This document shows, piece by piece, positions 1-13,312 of a stretch of 64,000 nt of DNA. The translations under genes were made by a program, and so were the position numbers. The notes under the pieces are model-generated. The model saw only the letters and a program-made list of their open reading frames with translations, ran no database searches and was not told the origin of the DNA. Position 1 is the first letter of the stretch, and the number at the start of each line of letters is the position of its first letter. This DNA comes from Trileptium ribeirensis. Lineage: Eukaryota > Nematoda > Enoplea > Enoplida > Thoracostomopsidae. Where the stretch lies: assembly GCA_030248225.1 (NCBI GenBank), contig JASANE010001525.1, positions 38,910 through 102,909 on the forward strand, read 5' to 3'.

Positions 1-24
1 AACGTATATATACGTAATATAACG

Positions 25-365
25 TAAACGCCGCATGACTTCTTAACACCATTTCCATATAGCCACGGCTATCAACCTCAAGGGTGTACCTAAATTTTCG
101 TAAATTTTATGGCTGTAACTTTTCTATGTCAGACACAAGAAGCTATGGAGTTTAGTAGGTCGCAAGCGCTCTTCACGAGGTGTGGGCGGACCCTTTTCTG
201 TTGGTTGTGCTCACGTCTAGTGTTTGGTAAGATTACTGAGGTCACTCACTATAGCAAGCCTTCGATGACTTCCTTCTGTAATCCAGAATGCCACATATGC
301 CAAAATGATAGTTCTAGACCAGGTTGCCTTTCCAGTACGGTAGTAACCACAGATTTCCTCTAAAC
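25..365 (+). repeat. Family B tRNA-like repeat, copy 1
   Basis: Diverged copy of the element at 46695-47000: shared blocks include taacaccat, ggctatc, acctcaaggg, cagacacaagaagctayggag and gcgctcttcacg. A-box- and B-box-like positions are decayed. The 84-codon open frame at 109-363 is a by-product. Confidence 0.5.
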
Positions 366-1699
366 GCCCACCAATGATATTGTTAAATCTTGGGGTTGCA
401 GTTGTGTAATGTCTCCGCTTACTTTTTCACAGCTACTTGAAACAGCGCCATCAGACTTATTGTGTCTCTCGTGTATAATGGACCTTAGCTTACTCTTAGT
501 GTATCGAGAACGGCATGGCCTGCATTTTACTTAAGTTTCTCGGAGTTACTTTGGCTATCTCTATCAGGCATCATAGCATAAATCTAGAATACAGCTCACC
601 TGAATAAATGTGTCCCCTCAAAACCTAAATAGCAATTTGCTGATTCTTTATGTGTCACGAAGACGTTTTGAACGATCAGTTAGTGTGTTATTTTGTAAGC
701 CGTAAGTTTATATGCGACAGCTTCTTCAATGCACAGCCATATATACGCGAATTATATTCTCATTCAGCTATGTATGAATATAAACGATGTAATTAACTCA
801 GCAGGAATACCGTTGATGCAATAAACACCGAACAATGTAATGTTAAATATGTTACTAAATCTAAAATAAATTTTGCAAAAAGCACCAGTGCAACACAGTA
901 TTGTAAGCTAGTGCAATAAACCCAGTTTGTAACACCTGGTAATACTCTCTACGCAATATACAAAGCACTGTTTATATTGATGCATTAAAATCAGTTCTAC
1001 CGCAACAAGTAATAATAATGCTACTCTATGTCCAATCGATTTTGTTTCGTGTATATCTAATTAGAACATCAATAAGTCCAAAATTCATCAGCAGTTTCCT
1101 ATCTCCAACCAGAGTTCACACATTTAGTTTAAACTCAGAGGGTATGGCTAGATTTGGATAAAGCTGAGGAAATTGATCAAAAGAAAATTTATTAAGCTTG
1201 AGACCTTTATCCATCTTAGATATGCGTGAGCTCTTATAGCAATAAAATTCTTTCAAAGGTCTTACCTGTGAAATGGTCTAAACTTGCAGTTTAAGGATTC
1301 CATACCTTGTGTATCGCACGGGAGTTAAAACGTTGCAATACAGAATTGCAGTCTTGGATCCTGTGCAGGTGAAGTACCGAATAAACTGCTGCGGTTAATG
1401 CAATTCTCATTTTCGTCACAAAATTTAGGTACATCATTTGGATTCAGATATTTTGTCTAGAACCGATGCGTGGCAGACTAAAATAAATTAGTGCATTCAG
1501 TATTTTTCCATTTACATTCTGTAAATATAAATTACCCACATGCCAATATGGATACGGTTTCAAGTAGCCAGCATAGGCGTAGCGTGACTTCCAAAAGTTG
1601 GGGAGGGGAACGGGCGATACATATCAGGGCTAACGTGTCAACCACGGGAATTTTAGACTAGCTGAATATTAAATGTAGCATGAAAAAATAAATGTACCT
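366..1699. other. AT-rich intergenic stretch
   Basis: No gene or supported exon seen. Near 1577-1610 a GGCGTAGCGTGA motif is followed by a G-rich run, a combination also found reversed at about 5570-5600. Confidence 0.5.
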
Positions 1700-2045
1700 T
1701 GTACTAGGACCTGTTCTGGCCCTAAGGGATCCGAGCTGCACCACCATTAGTTTTCACTGTGGTGCCCGGACAACCCCGGCTTACACGATTCTCCGGTGGA
1801 TCCTGGTCTGACCGATAGGAACCGCTTAGCTTAGCAGGCTGCCGGCGGGTTTACCAGGGTGTTCGGCCTGGCCCCTATGATGGCCCACGTGTCTAGAGGT
1901 ATGGAGGTCCCTCTGAGGGAGGGTCATCCCCTAAGCCTGCTCACAGGTAATGAGGATGACCCATCATTCCCTCACGTTCTGTTATTGGGTCCTATACCCT
2001 ATACTAAAATCAGCATTCCCCTACCAGTAGGACCCGTTTTTTGAA
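1700..2045 (+). repeat. Family B tRNA-like repeat, copy 2
   Basis: Shares long blocks with 53605-53900 (aagggatccgagctgca, gtgcccggac, ccgccggcgggtt, ttcggcctggcccctat). An A-box TAGCTTAGCAGG at 1827-1838 and B-box-like GTGTTCGGCCTG at 1859-1870 have tRNA-like spacing, suggesting an RNA polymerase III promoter of tRNA origin. Confidence 0.6.
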
Positions 2046-2960
2046 AGAATTTTACTGAGCAGAAAGATTACTCCATAACCCTTGTTCCCCTTCTACGCAG
2101 AGGTGAGATGCCATTACCTCGGTTCGATTTAGGGCCGAACTCATCGTAAGCCCAGTAGGGCAACGGTACTAGATGGCTATTCGGGCGACAGGATGAACGT
2201 TTGCTTTAAAGCTTAGGGACCTATGCACCAAGACCGAGAGACGAACAGGGATGCGGGCGCAACCGGAGCTAGCTGGCGCGATGCGAATAGGCCAAATTGA
2301 GTATAGTTGTGCCACTGTACTTGGTGTGGGTGTGGCCGTGATTTAGCTATAGTAAAGCGGAAACCAGCCGAGGGCTGAGCAGGGATGTGGCGGCAGGAAA
2401 GCAGCTGGGCGGGCGCGAGCGTCATTGGAGAGCGGTGTGCGGGAAGGAAACAGGGAGCCTAGGTCAAACAACATTCAACACCTTAGTGGGGTCACGCATT
2501 TTCTTGCAACAGGGTGCCTGATTTAAATCAATCCAGCTCGCCTACTGAAGGTCACACGCAAAATTTTTATTCCTTGGTTTTTCCCTTTTCTTTGACATAA
2601 TAAAAACATAAGCACACTATCATAAACACGAAAATATCACCCACTTGGGTGTATATAACAATGACATTATTTACATAAAAGCTGCGCCAGGACTCGAGCC
2701 TACGCGCATGGTCCTTGGCTCAAACTATACATGCGCGAGCATTTTAAAAGCAACAAAATTTGACCCCTTTTTCATTGCAACTCCCGTTGGATAACGAAAT
2801 GATTCATGTGAACTCCAATTGGGCTCCTTTCGAAACGCGGAACCCTCAACCCAAAGTTTGTTATTTAGATCTGAGCCTTCATTTTACCTTCACGTTGATC
2901 ATGTGAAATTCTGTCACCATTCTCAGTGCCAACCTAAATTTTCTTTTAAATTGTCTTGCT
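2046..2960. other. GC-rich unassigned block
   Basis: No coding evidence. A minus-strand B-box-like sequence (GGCTCGAGTCCTGG) at about 2686-2700 could be part of another tRNA-derived repeat. Small open frames at 2213-2425 and 2819-3235 show no recognisable domain. Confidence 0.4.
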
Positions 2961-2964
2961 CAAA

Positions 2965-3610
2965 TGGTAAAAGCGCGGGCACAGCACTTACGGGAACACG
3001 AGGTATCCGACGGACACCACAGCACCCGCAAGGGCTGACCCAGTTCCTAGGCTTAAGCGACATACTCCGAAAACTCTGCCACAGCCTCGGGTGGACCTCT
3101 TCCACGCGTCTGCAGGTCGAAGAGTCCACCCGGATTACGCATAGTCTCCAAAATTCTAAATTTGTCCCGAGTGTTACGCTTGCGTCAACACCAGTAAAAT
3201 TTCCTACAATTTTAAATGCCAGTAACGTTTCCTGAAGCCATTCTGAACCCTAAACGTCCTTGCTAGCACACAATTGCTGAACCACGCTTGAAAACAAAAT
3301 ACACCCACTGGGCCTCCATAACGAACGCCACCCAGTGGGCGGGGAACCAGTCGAGCACAGGGCATTCCCCTTTTTGATCACTATCGAACCATTTTGACTG
3401 CAATTTTGTCAAAACCTCCCCTTAAATTCCCGAAGCGCGGACGCAGCACTTACGGGAGCGCGAGGTATCCGACGGACTCCCCAGCACCCGCAAGGACTGT
3501 CCCTTGTCCTAAGCTTGAGCAAAAGAAATCAAAAACGACGAAAAGCCTCGGGCGGGCCTCTTCCACACGGCTGCCTGCATGCCAAAGAGCACACCCGGGC
3601 GAAGAAAACG
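2965..3610. repeat. Two direct copies of a ~170-bp GC-rich segment
   Basis: Segments at about 2968-3135 and 3433-3600 share gcacttacggga, cgaggtatccgacgga, agcacccgcaagg, agcctcggg and cctcttccac. They are about 465 bp apart. Probably part of a decayed retroelement terminal region; no protein domain is visible. Confidence 0.55.
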
Positions 3611-5230
3611 CAAACATAAAGCTAAAAGAAAAATTTAAAAGTTGGCGACAACCGCCAAACCCGACCACTTCGTAAGCTCAACCACCTCGACTGGTCCCGC
3701 AATGGAACAAACAGCCCTCTTTTATATGCCGGCTCAAACCCCCATTTCTTTTCTCTGATCGCTCTTGGCCCTTAGGTTTGTAAATTAGAATTTTCAAAAC
3801 GCAAGCCTTCACGACACACTCTCGATAAACTATGTAAAACAAATAAACTACCTACTAATATGTAGACCATCTAAACTTTACCAAGCATACCCACATCGGC
3901 GAGACACACGTATCTGAGCGGCGCAGCAGAAAACATACCAACGAAAATATAGCTGATTGCTGGGCAGTGGCCGACAGTTGTCAGAAAAACAAAACCGCCC
4001 GCTGGTCGGTGCGGCAAAATTTTAAGATGAAATTATAACGGCGCTAAGGGCGCTGTTTTCTCATAGGGATATCGGCACATTTTTGCCGATATCTCGTGAA
4101 CGAAAGACAGCAGGCGGTCGGGGGCAGGACCAGAATCATGCCCTGGCAGACCGACTGCTGGAGAAATTAAAATTTTAGTTGTATCTCCCAAGAGAGGCCC
4201 GTTAGAGGCCAATTTAAGCGTAAGAAACCCAAAATTTTGGTGTTCCGTTTGGGTTTAGGGGATCCTGAGCGGACCCGTGGGGGCGGGCGACCCCGGGCTT
4301 GTTAATTAGGGCCGGGGGCTAATTAATTAGGGTGGGACCCGATAGGTGTACCGGACTCTAAAAATCGGGGGCTTTTGGTTATTTTAGGTGTCCTTGTAGG
4401 CTTGGAAAATTGGGGGCTTAAGCGCCTCTTCGGGGATCCGTAAGTACTTAGGGGAATCAAATTTTTTGACCCGCCCGAACAATTTGACACCCTTGGAGAG
4501 TCCTTAAGATCGTTTAGTCGCCCCCGTTCCCCTAAGTTTAGTAGAAAACCCAAAATCCGAACTTTTAGCGCCGCACCTAAAAATAGTGTCTTAGGAGCTT
4601 TGTATCCGAAATCTCAGTTCTCTAGGACCGAAAATTTGGTTACGTAAACATGATCAGCCTGTATATATGAAACCCTGAATTCGTCCTGATAATTTCTGAC
4701 CTACATATAAATATATACATGAACTACAGGCATGACCGATATCAAACGAATACTAGTAACCACTCGGCGTGCGCGCTGGGATGAGGCTCAGGGTGACCAG
4801 TTTTCTTGTACCACCAAAAATCTCTGTGACATCCGTTGGTCCCCGGCGTATCCGAACGCACACCCGTCCTCCACAGCAAGTATAATACCATAAACACGCG
4901 AAGCATTTTATAAACAAAGTATTGTATTAATTTAGTTTCACGAGGATCGACCGGACACCTTTAACCGTTATCCTTGTCTTTCGTTTTCGATGCCAAAATC
5001 AACCAGTGCACCTTCGGGTGGTGGAGCGTGACCTTACGAGTATAACACAAATACAATTGTTTATTTTTATAATCAATACAATACTACACAATTATATCAA
5101 TTCATGTGGAGGCCACACTCCACCGGTATCCGGTCGTCCATTCCCGTCTTTCCTTATGAATTTGTTGTGTTATATGCGCTTTACGAATTCTGTGAAATTC
5201 GGGCTGTTACACCTTAATTAAAAAACATTT
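3611..5230. other. Intergenic, no gene seen
   Basis: Mixed composition. A G-rich stretch at 4250-4500 has repeated gggggctta/ttaattaggg words. No supported coding. Confidence 0.4.
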
Positions 5231-5246
5231 TTCGATGGCTTTTCTG

Positions 5247-5273
5247 CGAGAAAATATTAATCATATTTTCTCG
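5247..5273. repeat. Hairpin with 11-bp perfect stem
   Basis: CGAGAAAATAT / ATATTTTCTCG separated by TAATC, with a further CTTT/AAAG match outside. Role unknown. Confidence 0.5.
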
Positions 5274-5552
5274 GGAAAGCGGGGTTTAATTCAATATCGG
5301 TAGTACGCGGCCACTTAGTTACAAACCGATCAATGAGGTACCAAGTCGGTAATTCCAAGGAATAATCGTGAACAGGACAAGTTTTATAGAAGTAATGTTA
5401 ATAATTCAATACTGATAATTACTAATACTGAATACACTAATAATTACTGAAACAGTATTGCAAAATGTAGTATGAATTCGGCTCGTGCAGTAAAATTTCA
5501 CGTCTGGAATTCGGTCTGGTGGATGTGGTTTTTTCAAATGTCTGAAAAAAGT

Positions 5553-5600
5553 GGGGGGCACGGGCCCCCCGTGCCCCCCCCCCTGACGCTACGCCACTTG
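5553..5600. repeat. G/C-rich hairpin beside a GGCGTAGCGTCA motif
   Basis: A 12-bp perfect stem (GGGGGGCACGGG at 5553-5564, its complement at 5568-5579) is followed by a C run and ctgacgctacgccac. Read on the minus strand this is a GTGGCGTAGCGTCAG-G-run terminus, typical in appearance of a dispersed DNA-transposon end. Confidence 0.4.
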
Positions 5601-8600
5601 TAGCCATGTTTCTGGCTATTTATTGAATTGCCCCAATCATGAAAGTAGTGAAAGGTATATACTAAAATGTTTCGATCAAATCGTTAACAGCTAACATGTA
5701 GCAATATTAAAGTATTTGAGTGATTGAATTCTGACTGAGTGAGTGAAACGAACGAAGCGAAGAATTCTCACTGGCCAGTGTGATAAATTTCAGTGGAGTA
5801 CGTTTATGGGTTTTTTGGGCTGACACGCATAACTCAATATTGGCTGGGCTGATTGACTGGTGCGACAGCTCATTTGAAAACTTGACATATTTTTTGTGCT
5901 CTATAGGTATGCGTGAAGCCCGATTCCATCATTTTCTCCCAAAAAAATGGGCACAAAGGGATCATGTTTTGGTCTCATGTCGTAGAGAAATTAAAACTGT
6001 TTGTACTTGAAAATTATGAGCACTATATTTTTTAGCTATTCCAGCAACGTGTCTGATATTCGGTGGCTCATTTTGTAATTTAATACTCAATATAAATACG
6101 CACATCTGTCTAAGTCACATATTCAACAGTCAAACTTCACCACCTTGGCGATAAGACAAGCAACTAGTAATATTAATTCTTTGGTTTCGCAAACGAAATA
6201 GAGCTGAAGGTGCAGAGTATCAAGCACTTCAAATCAATTAAATGTTATACTATACTTGTAATTGTATTGTGTAATTTGGTATAAATTTCATGTTTCTGAT
6301 AAACTTGTCATGTTACATTGAACTTTGCCAATGTACTGTAAAAAGTTGGGCTGTAGTAAACAACAAATGGGTTACATTGTTATTATAAAAGCAATCAACA
6401 CAAGTTACTGCTATCGAGTTAACAAACCTAAGTTTTGCTAGTCGATTGTCATAGTAATTGATAGCCACATAAATTTTGTCTCAAAATTTGATATGCAAAC
6501 CGGATTCAAGCAACCTCATGTGGAACTTTCTAATCTGAAGTTCTTTTGCGGCAGCTAAGCTGTCGTCATTGTTTCATACTGCTGGAAAAGGCTAGTAAAT
6601 ATAATATTGGTTTATAACAAACGTACCAGCTGCGTTATAGGTGAAAATGAACAAATTGAAGTCAAAACCGATAGTTAATAAAATTATCACGGCGAAGAGA
6701 GGTGTGCTTCCAAAAACTTCCATTTAAGGCATTTTCGAGTAATTTAGCCAAATCGTCTCTCCAGCTAGATGCTTACTCGGCTTGCCTTAATTTCTAGAAT
6801 AGCTAAAATTATCTGACGCTTCGCATCACAGTCAAGTATTCATCTTTCGGAACTGGAAGGGTATTATCGAGTCAACCTTGATTTGACCATCAACTTTTGA
6901 GTTAAATTGAGATAAAACGAATTATATATGTAGTTTTTTTGCGTTATAAGAAAATTGAAAAGTAGATCGGGATTCATCGCATCTTACTACATCAGGATCG
7001 AGGGATTCAATGTTACAGGAAATTTTGTTTGTGGCACATTACCGACGTAGGGTCTAGTCAGATTCAGACGTTGAGTGAAACAAATGCCTGAAATTTCGTA
7101 ACATTTTTGTATTTTTATTATCAGATGTCTAGATGCTGAGAACGCTGTTTTAGTTAGTCGAAATTGGTGACTAACTTAGTCGAAGTTCACGAAACTTGGG
7201 AAGCCCTAGTATAGTTATAGCCCTTTGACATAATGACCATTGGTCGACAATAAAAATTGCTACCGGTTTATTAAGTTTTCCTGAGTTGGCAAACCACGCA
7301 TAAAAGGCATAACAAAGTTTGTGGGACGTAAACAATTTGGCGAAAATACAAAAAACTTTACTCATTCGGAATTCTGACCAAAATATGGAACCGTGGCTTG
7401 AGCCTGCCATTGAACCCGATGTTATTTGAAGAAATTAAGGCTCAGACCTTGAGTCTTAAAATGAAGATCCAATTTTATCGAAAGTTTCCTCTTCTGTGAA
7501 GCTTCCTGAAATTGGTTGAGTAAAATGGTGTGGCCCCTTTGCGGTAGTCTCTGGAACTGCTAGCATTGTGTCGGCTGTAGAAGCCAGCCGCCTTTTCAGC
7601 AAATATCCAAGTATAAAGTGCCAGTTGCCTAATAGTATGCCTGAGAAGTTTATAAGGGTCTAGAATTCTATCAGACAAGTTACTGTGTTTTGTAATTTTG
7701 GGCCATATCAGCAAATACCTTTAGTGTGTCATAATATGTAACTTAGGTGCAGCCCATAGAAAGCGTGTATTCGATCATCCCAAAAGTTGACCTTTAACCT
7801 CATGCCGTAATCACAAAACAAAGCACTCCGCTTAACCAGATGGACTGTTGGTAGCCGACAGATGACCGCAAAGAATGAGTTAAATTCCATCTGAGACAGT
7901 CAAGTTGGAGAGACAACACCGATAGTGTAATGGGGAATGGTTGAATTAGACACCCTTGCGTCAAGATCAGGCAGATAAAATCAAATGGAGTCAGCTAGAG
8001 CTGAGGGGTTAATTCATATTTGTTTAACCCTAAAGACTGCTCAGTTGCCGTAAAGGCAACGCTAAATTTAGGCACAGCATAGTAAAGATTTGTCATTCTG
8101 CTGTCGCACTGTACATAAACCAATACTTTTCAACCCAGCACTACTTCGTGTGACAGAGCAACACATCGTTTTTGCCGACATGGAATTTTAAGTCTCTACC
8201 GTGGTTCATGGTCGTCCGTAATGGAAAATTGAACGCTGATCTGGTTTAGTCTTTGGGAAAGCGCTCGTGCAGATTCATAGACAATATAACCACGCACAGG
8301 CTTGGTTGGTCGCATGAAATGTCGCCGCTACCACGGTTAAGCCAGAAAGGCATTCCTCTTGCGGAGTGCCATACAAAAATTAGATCATGAAATATCGTGA
8401 TGTGCGTGGTTGACACCCCGCTCTTTCGGAGAGTCTAACGAGAGACCAAAGTAGCGTTCCTTTATCCAACAGGCATAAAATATAATTTATCATTGTTGAT
8501 GAGACAGGCAAAGCTACATACAAAGCATAAATTTACAACGTGCCGGATAAGACAAACGAAATGTTGTTGTTTTGCACAGGTAGAAAGATAAGTTAATACG

Positions 8601-9190
8601 CTTGACGGGCACGCTTGACAGTAGTGATGAATGCTAAAAATTGTAGCCTAACCGTAGTATTTAAACGCGCCAGGCATGTTAGGTGCCATAAGGCTTAGCC
8701 GAGATTCAGACACTTTCCCGACATTTGAAGCAACTGGTACGCTCAGACAGCGATGTGCCTTTCAAAAATAATCTGGTGCACGCTGAAAGATTTCGTATCG
8801 GTCGGTTGGTCTAAGCAACCTGAAAATAAAATACAAACCAGTGTCTAGACATAAAATTATTATATGTCCCGGCCACCATTAAACTTGCAGTGTTGATAAA
8901 CACTGATAAGATAACAGGTTGCAGTGTAACGAAAAGAACCTGTAGCCGCTGAGAAAAATCATAATGAGCAGCAAAGTGAACCTGACAGAAACTGGTTTTG
9001 ACTGAATGGCTATTGGAATAAACTACCAAATGTTGAGAAGAAAAAGTCCCTGAGTTTTTAAGACTCACTTTTGCCCAACATTTCAGATTCTTCTTACCAA
9101 GTAAGGATTAAAGTTTTCAAAAGCAAAACGAGTTTCTTTTCAAAAGTGCTAACATCACTAAAGTAAAGCTTTTTAAGAAATGAAAAAATC
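5601..9190. other. AT-rich intergenic stretch
   Basis: Short open frames only (longest under 90 codons), with no recognisable motifs. A small 8-bp stem hairpin (AGTTAGTC/GACTAACT) lies at 7152-7176. Confidence 0.5.
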
Positions 9191-9194
9191 TAGA

Positions 9195-11080
9195 GTCGGC
9201 TATTACGAAAACTCTAAACAAGGTCAATACCACAATGAAACAACGCAAAGAACAAAGTTTGTAAAACATAACAACTGTACTGTTCTTAGCGGTTGCAAGA
9301 CCGTGCTCAATAAGTCATCAATGTTGATGCATCATGCAAACGACAGTCAAATGCGACTGACCTGCTTTTCCAACTGAGGCTCACCTTTGGTGCGCTGACT
9401 TCAACCTAAATAATCAAAGTCAACAAATTTCATAACGTTTCCTTTGCTTAGCTAGGCTGTCATTACAAGTGGTCCTCCCCGTAACGGTTTGGTAAAACTT
9501 TTGATCGCCGCTTACGGAAATCCATCGTTAAAGTGGTACCGGAAGCCACAAATCCGGGTTTGACTTATTTGATGGATATGGTATCTAATTCAGAACTGCG
9601 ATAGATGGTACCCGTTTTGTCTGAACGTTTCAGCACCTCAAAAGGGCTCATCATACGGTAATCGTATCTTTCCAACAGCGTCGTGGCAAACCGAATGCGT
9701 GTTTGCACGTTTGCAGTTTCCGTGGAAATATATTGGTCTTTGCTGAAATCGGGTTAGCCTTGGTCGAATTTTCACCATTATGTGTTGAAACAGCTGCAGA
9801 TTTTCCAGAGCTAATCTCGTCGTGGAGGAACTAACCCTGCAGACGAAAAGAAACACCGCAAACTAGCTCGGTAACAGAACAACCTAGTTCGTTCGTGACT
9901 ACGGAACGAAGCCAAGTAGTACCACTCGCAAGACTTCAGTCCATCCGGCTCGAGATTTGTGATATTCTGTTGAAACTTTGAGTTGACGATGCAACAATTG
10001 TACCATTCCGTTAGGGGCATGGTTATATGTTATTGTTTGTCGTTGCTGACAGCCCACATAGTGGTAAGTTATCGAAACAGTCGGGAATCGAATTTCCGAC
10101 CACGATCCAATGACGGTACACCGAACCAGGTTATCCATCCCGAAACTATTGTTCCTGCTAATGCGATATCGCAATATCGGCAATTGAATTGTTTCCGGAA
10201 CAGCTCAGCGATATCATTTCGAATGTGGGCTAATCGACGATCTGGAGGCTTGCACTGTTGAACTTCCCGAAACTATTGCTCGATGCTCCATCTGTGGGTT
10301 TAAAAGCAGGTCGCGGATTTTGGCGGCTTGCTCGGGCATCAAGGTAAAAACCGTGCAATCGAACTTCATTCGTTGTTGCTAGATGCTACTTGGCAAAAAT
10401 TCTGCCTCGACTTGCGCAAACCACTCTGTATACGCCTGTCAAAACGGGAAACATTTGATCGGCACAGCCGTTACTAAACAGGTGTTACTATTTGACTATG
10501 ATATAAAAACACCGGAATTCGATTGTTTGCCCGTTCTTTATTCCCAGTTGATTGTTAGGATGACACCGAGAGTATTGATCCTAGGAGATTAGACGTTTTT
10601 TGTTACGGTAGTTGTTAATAACTGTTTGAAAGAATCAGTTTTATTTTTGTTGCAAAACCAATGCTCAGTTAGATTTCATTGATTCTGCAGAATTTTTGTG
10701 CAGCAACGTCAAAAGTCCAGTTTTTGCTGAGAATGGGTTCCAGCGTTTGAGAAAACGACTAACCTTTGTTGACAAAAAGCGATGCGAAGCATTTCCTTTT
10801 TTAAATTCGGCAATCACACATGTCGAACAGGGCTATTGACGAAATAGTTTGAAGGCGGTCGCTTAACGGAATGAGTGATTAACCACTATTTAGACGCGTC
10901 CATTACGAAAACTCGAAATCAGTTTATTAAAACAATAAAAACAAAAATAGATCAAATTTTGCTAAATATAACATTTGTACTTTCTGTATAGTTTCCAAGA
11001 TTGCGTTGAATCAATCATCAATATTGATGTGTCGTGCGTTTGCAAATGGTGAAATCACATGCCCAGATGGGTTACTTATA
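9195..11080. repeat. Diverged direct repeats about 1.7 kb apart
   Basis: 9195-9400 and 10900-11080 share attacgaaaactc, caataaa/caatacca tracts, gttgcaagaccgtgctcaataagtcatcaatgttgatg versus gattgcgttgaatcaatcatcaatattgatg, and the following gcaaac...caaatg words. They bracket a segment with several short open frames on both strands. This may be an old element with terminal direct repeats; no protein domain was recognised inside. Confidence 0.35.
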
Positions 11081-13050
11081 TAGTTTATTAAATCTCCCAC
11101 TGCAAATAGCACCGATATTTATATAGTGTTTTCCGTAATTTATTTATGTATACAATTATTTTGAGTTGGGCAAAAGCATAGATGCAAACGGACCTATGCG
11201 GACCTGCATATAGGTCAGAACCGCAATTCTTCTGGTCCGGATCGCAGCGGTCCGGGCCTGTCCATCTTTAGGAAAAGCAAAATAAATCAAGTGTAATTTG
11301 GTGGTTGCATTTACATTTACGTTTCTTTAACTTTTTCTTGTCATAACACACGTTTGTTTTCATGATACACTAAGATCAAGACCTATAACAACCTTTAGCT
11401 GTTGTTTTCAGTAGCATAATATTAAATTAATTGCTACAGTTTAAAATACGCGCATTGTGTCAGCGTATGACGTTTTCAGGATGGACTACGTGATGCAAAA
11501 AACAAACGTTGCATAACAGACGTTATTTTAATTTAATGTTTGACTCTGTTTGATGCTACCGTTTAAAATTTAAGTGGCAACATAGTGACCACTCTCGGAA
11601 ACGGTATAACCACCCTCCGAAATCAAGGAGTTGGTTCAAAACTATGTTCGGCAGTGATGAGGAAGAGCGTCCTATTCCTATTTAGTTTTCCATCAACTGG
11701 TATTGTTTATACTAAGATGCTAATATATTATCGGAATAGGGGTCACTGTTGGCCAAATAGGGTTCTCTCTTTAACACTGCTATTCCGGCAGCACATTAAC
11801 ACCACAGAGTGAACCTGAACAGAGGAGGTCCGAACCAGTCTGGATCGCACCGGCCTCCGTGAAATGGAGTTGAATCACTAGTCAAAAGGTTATTTTACCA
11901 CAGATGCACACCTGGCTCAAAACCAAATATAAATTGACTCCTTTTACAGTAGATACACACCTTAGTCCAGTAGCAGCGATTTATTCAGCAGATGCACGCA
12001 TTATATAATCTAAACTGGAACTAAAAGTAACATGATAGCGTATATCAGATAATGCCGACAGGGTTGTTATTCGAATTCACGACATTAGACTGACGAGTAT
12101 TTGCTCTATAAGAGATTAATGCACTTAAATTTAGTTTGATCAGGGATTTGGCTTTTGTATGGAAAAATAACCTTCTGTGATCAAGGCCCTAGAGATTTTT
12201 TCGTTTCAAGATTTATTTTTATCATTGTATATATCGTATATAAGTATAATCCGGGTCACACCAATGATTTTTTACTAAAATAAACGTATTTAATTTGCGA
12301 CACCGAAATGTAAACGAATTGCAAATATTTTTATCATGCAAATATGCTCGCAGAGACGAAGAACAACAAAACAGACAAATATAAAAAAACAAACGACGTC
12401 ATTTTTGTTCAACAATGGTGTCGTTATTCAATTTCGAGCCAGTTTGACGCAACCATGTTTGGTCATATTACCCAAAAAACTCAGTCTGTCACATAATATT
12501 ATGTAGCGATTCCGAATGTGCGGTGTGTCAACTTAACGTGCGACAATTATAACCACTAAGTGGAATTTAATCAAACGAATATAAAAATATAGACAGCGGT
12601 CCGTGCTACAGAACGATATGTACCCCATGGTCATACATGCTCAAAATCTGAGGTTCGAAAGGTCCCGGGGCATCGGGGGTGGGGGTGGGAGAGGCTAAGT
12701 AGTTGGTACCCATGGGCTATGGCGCCTATGTTTTCGGCGTTTCCGGCGCCGTCAAGTGAAACTTTGGGTGACCTGTCGGGGCTCGCTTCGAGAGGGCGTG
12801 CGACGCTTCAGTGGAGGGTAAGCCTCCGTTTGCTCCTATGAGCATATATGCTCCATCCTATATTTAGATATAGGTACAAATTGTTATATTTCGGGTCCAG
12901 ACCCCAGGGCATGCCGCACCGTTGACACATCTGTTGTATATATGTAATTCGCTGAAGGTTTAACCGTAAATGCATATAAAGACGTCAGGGATACCTACTC
13001 TGACTTTAATATATAGCAAACATCGGAATAGATTGCCATATTTTAGCACG
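11081..13050. other. Intergenic with a GC-rich patch
   Basis: No gene seen. A GC-rich patch with G runs at about 12650-12830 may be another decayed repeat. Confidence 0.4.
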
Positions 13051-13059
13051 ACTCTACTC

Positions 13060-13312
13060 CGTGGATTGCCTTTGACGAGCATTGGCGTTGTTTATCCGCT
13101 TGCTTTACGAGTAGCACGGTTAACTGATAACTTTGTGGTTGCATGCGCCGCTCACAATTTCGAAATTCACATTCGATTCCTATCGTCGACGCAAATGAGT
13201 ACAATCCGCACGAGTCGCAAATATAGCATAATCTGGGTTCCAGTCTTAGCGCCTTCCCGAGTGTGCCAAATATTGCAGCATAGCAAAATTAATTCGGGCA
13301 TGAAATGGTTAA
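13060..13312 (+). repeat. Family A tRNA-like element, diverged copy
   Basis: The 3' half matches the complete copies at 34.6-35.2 kb: a decayed B-box (tgggttccagtc), then gtgccaaatattgcagcatagc, then aattaattcgggcatgaaatggttaa, ending in the family's TTAA terminus. The 5' end is too diverged to place. Confidence 0.55.
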
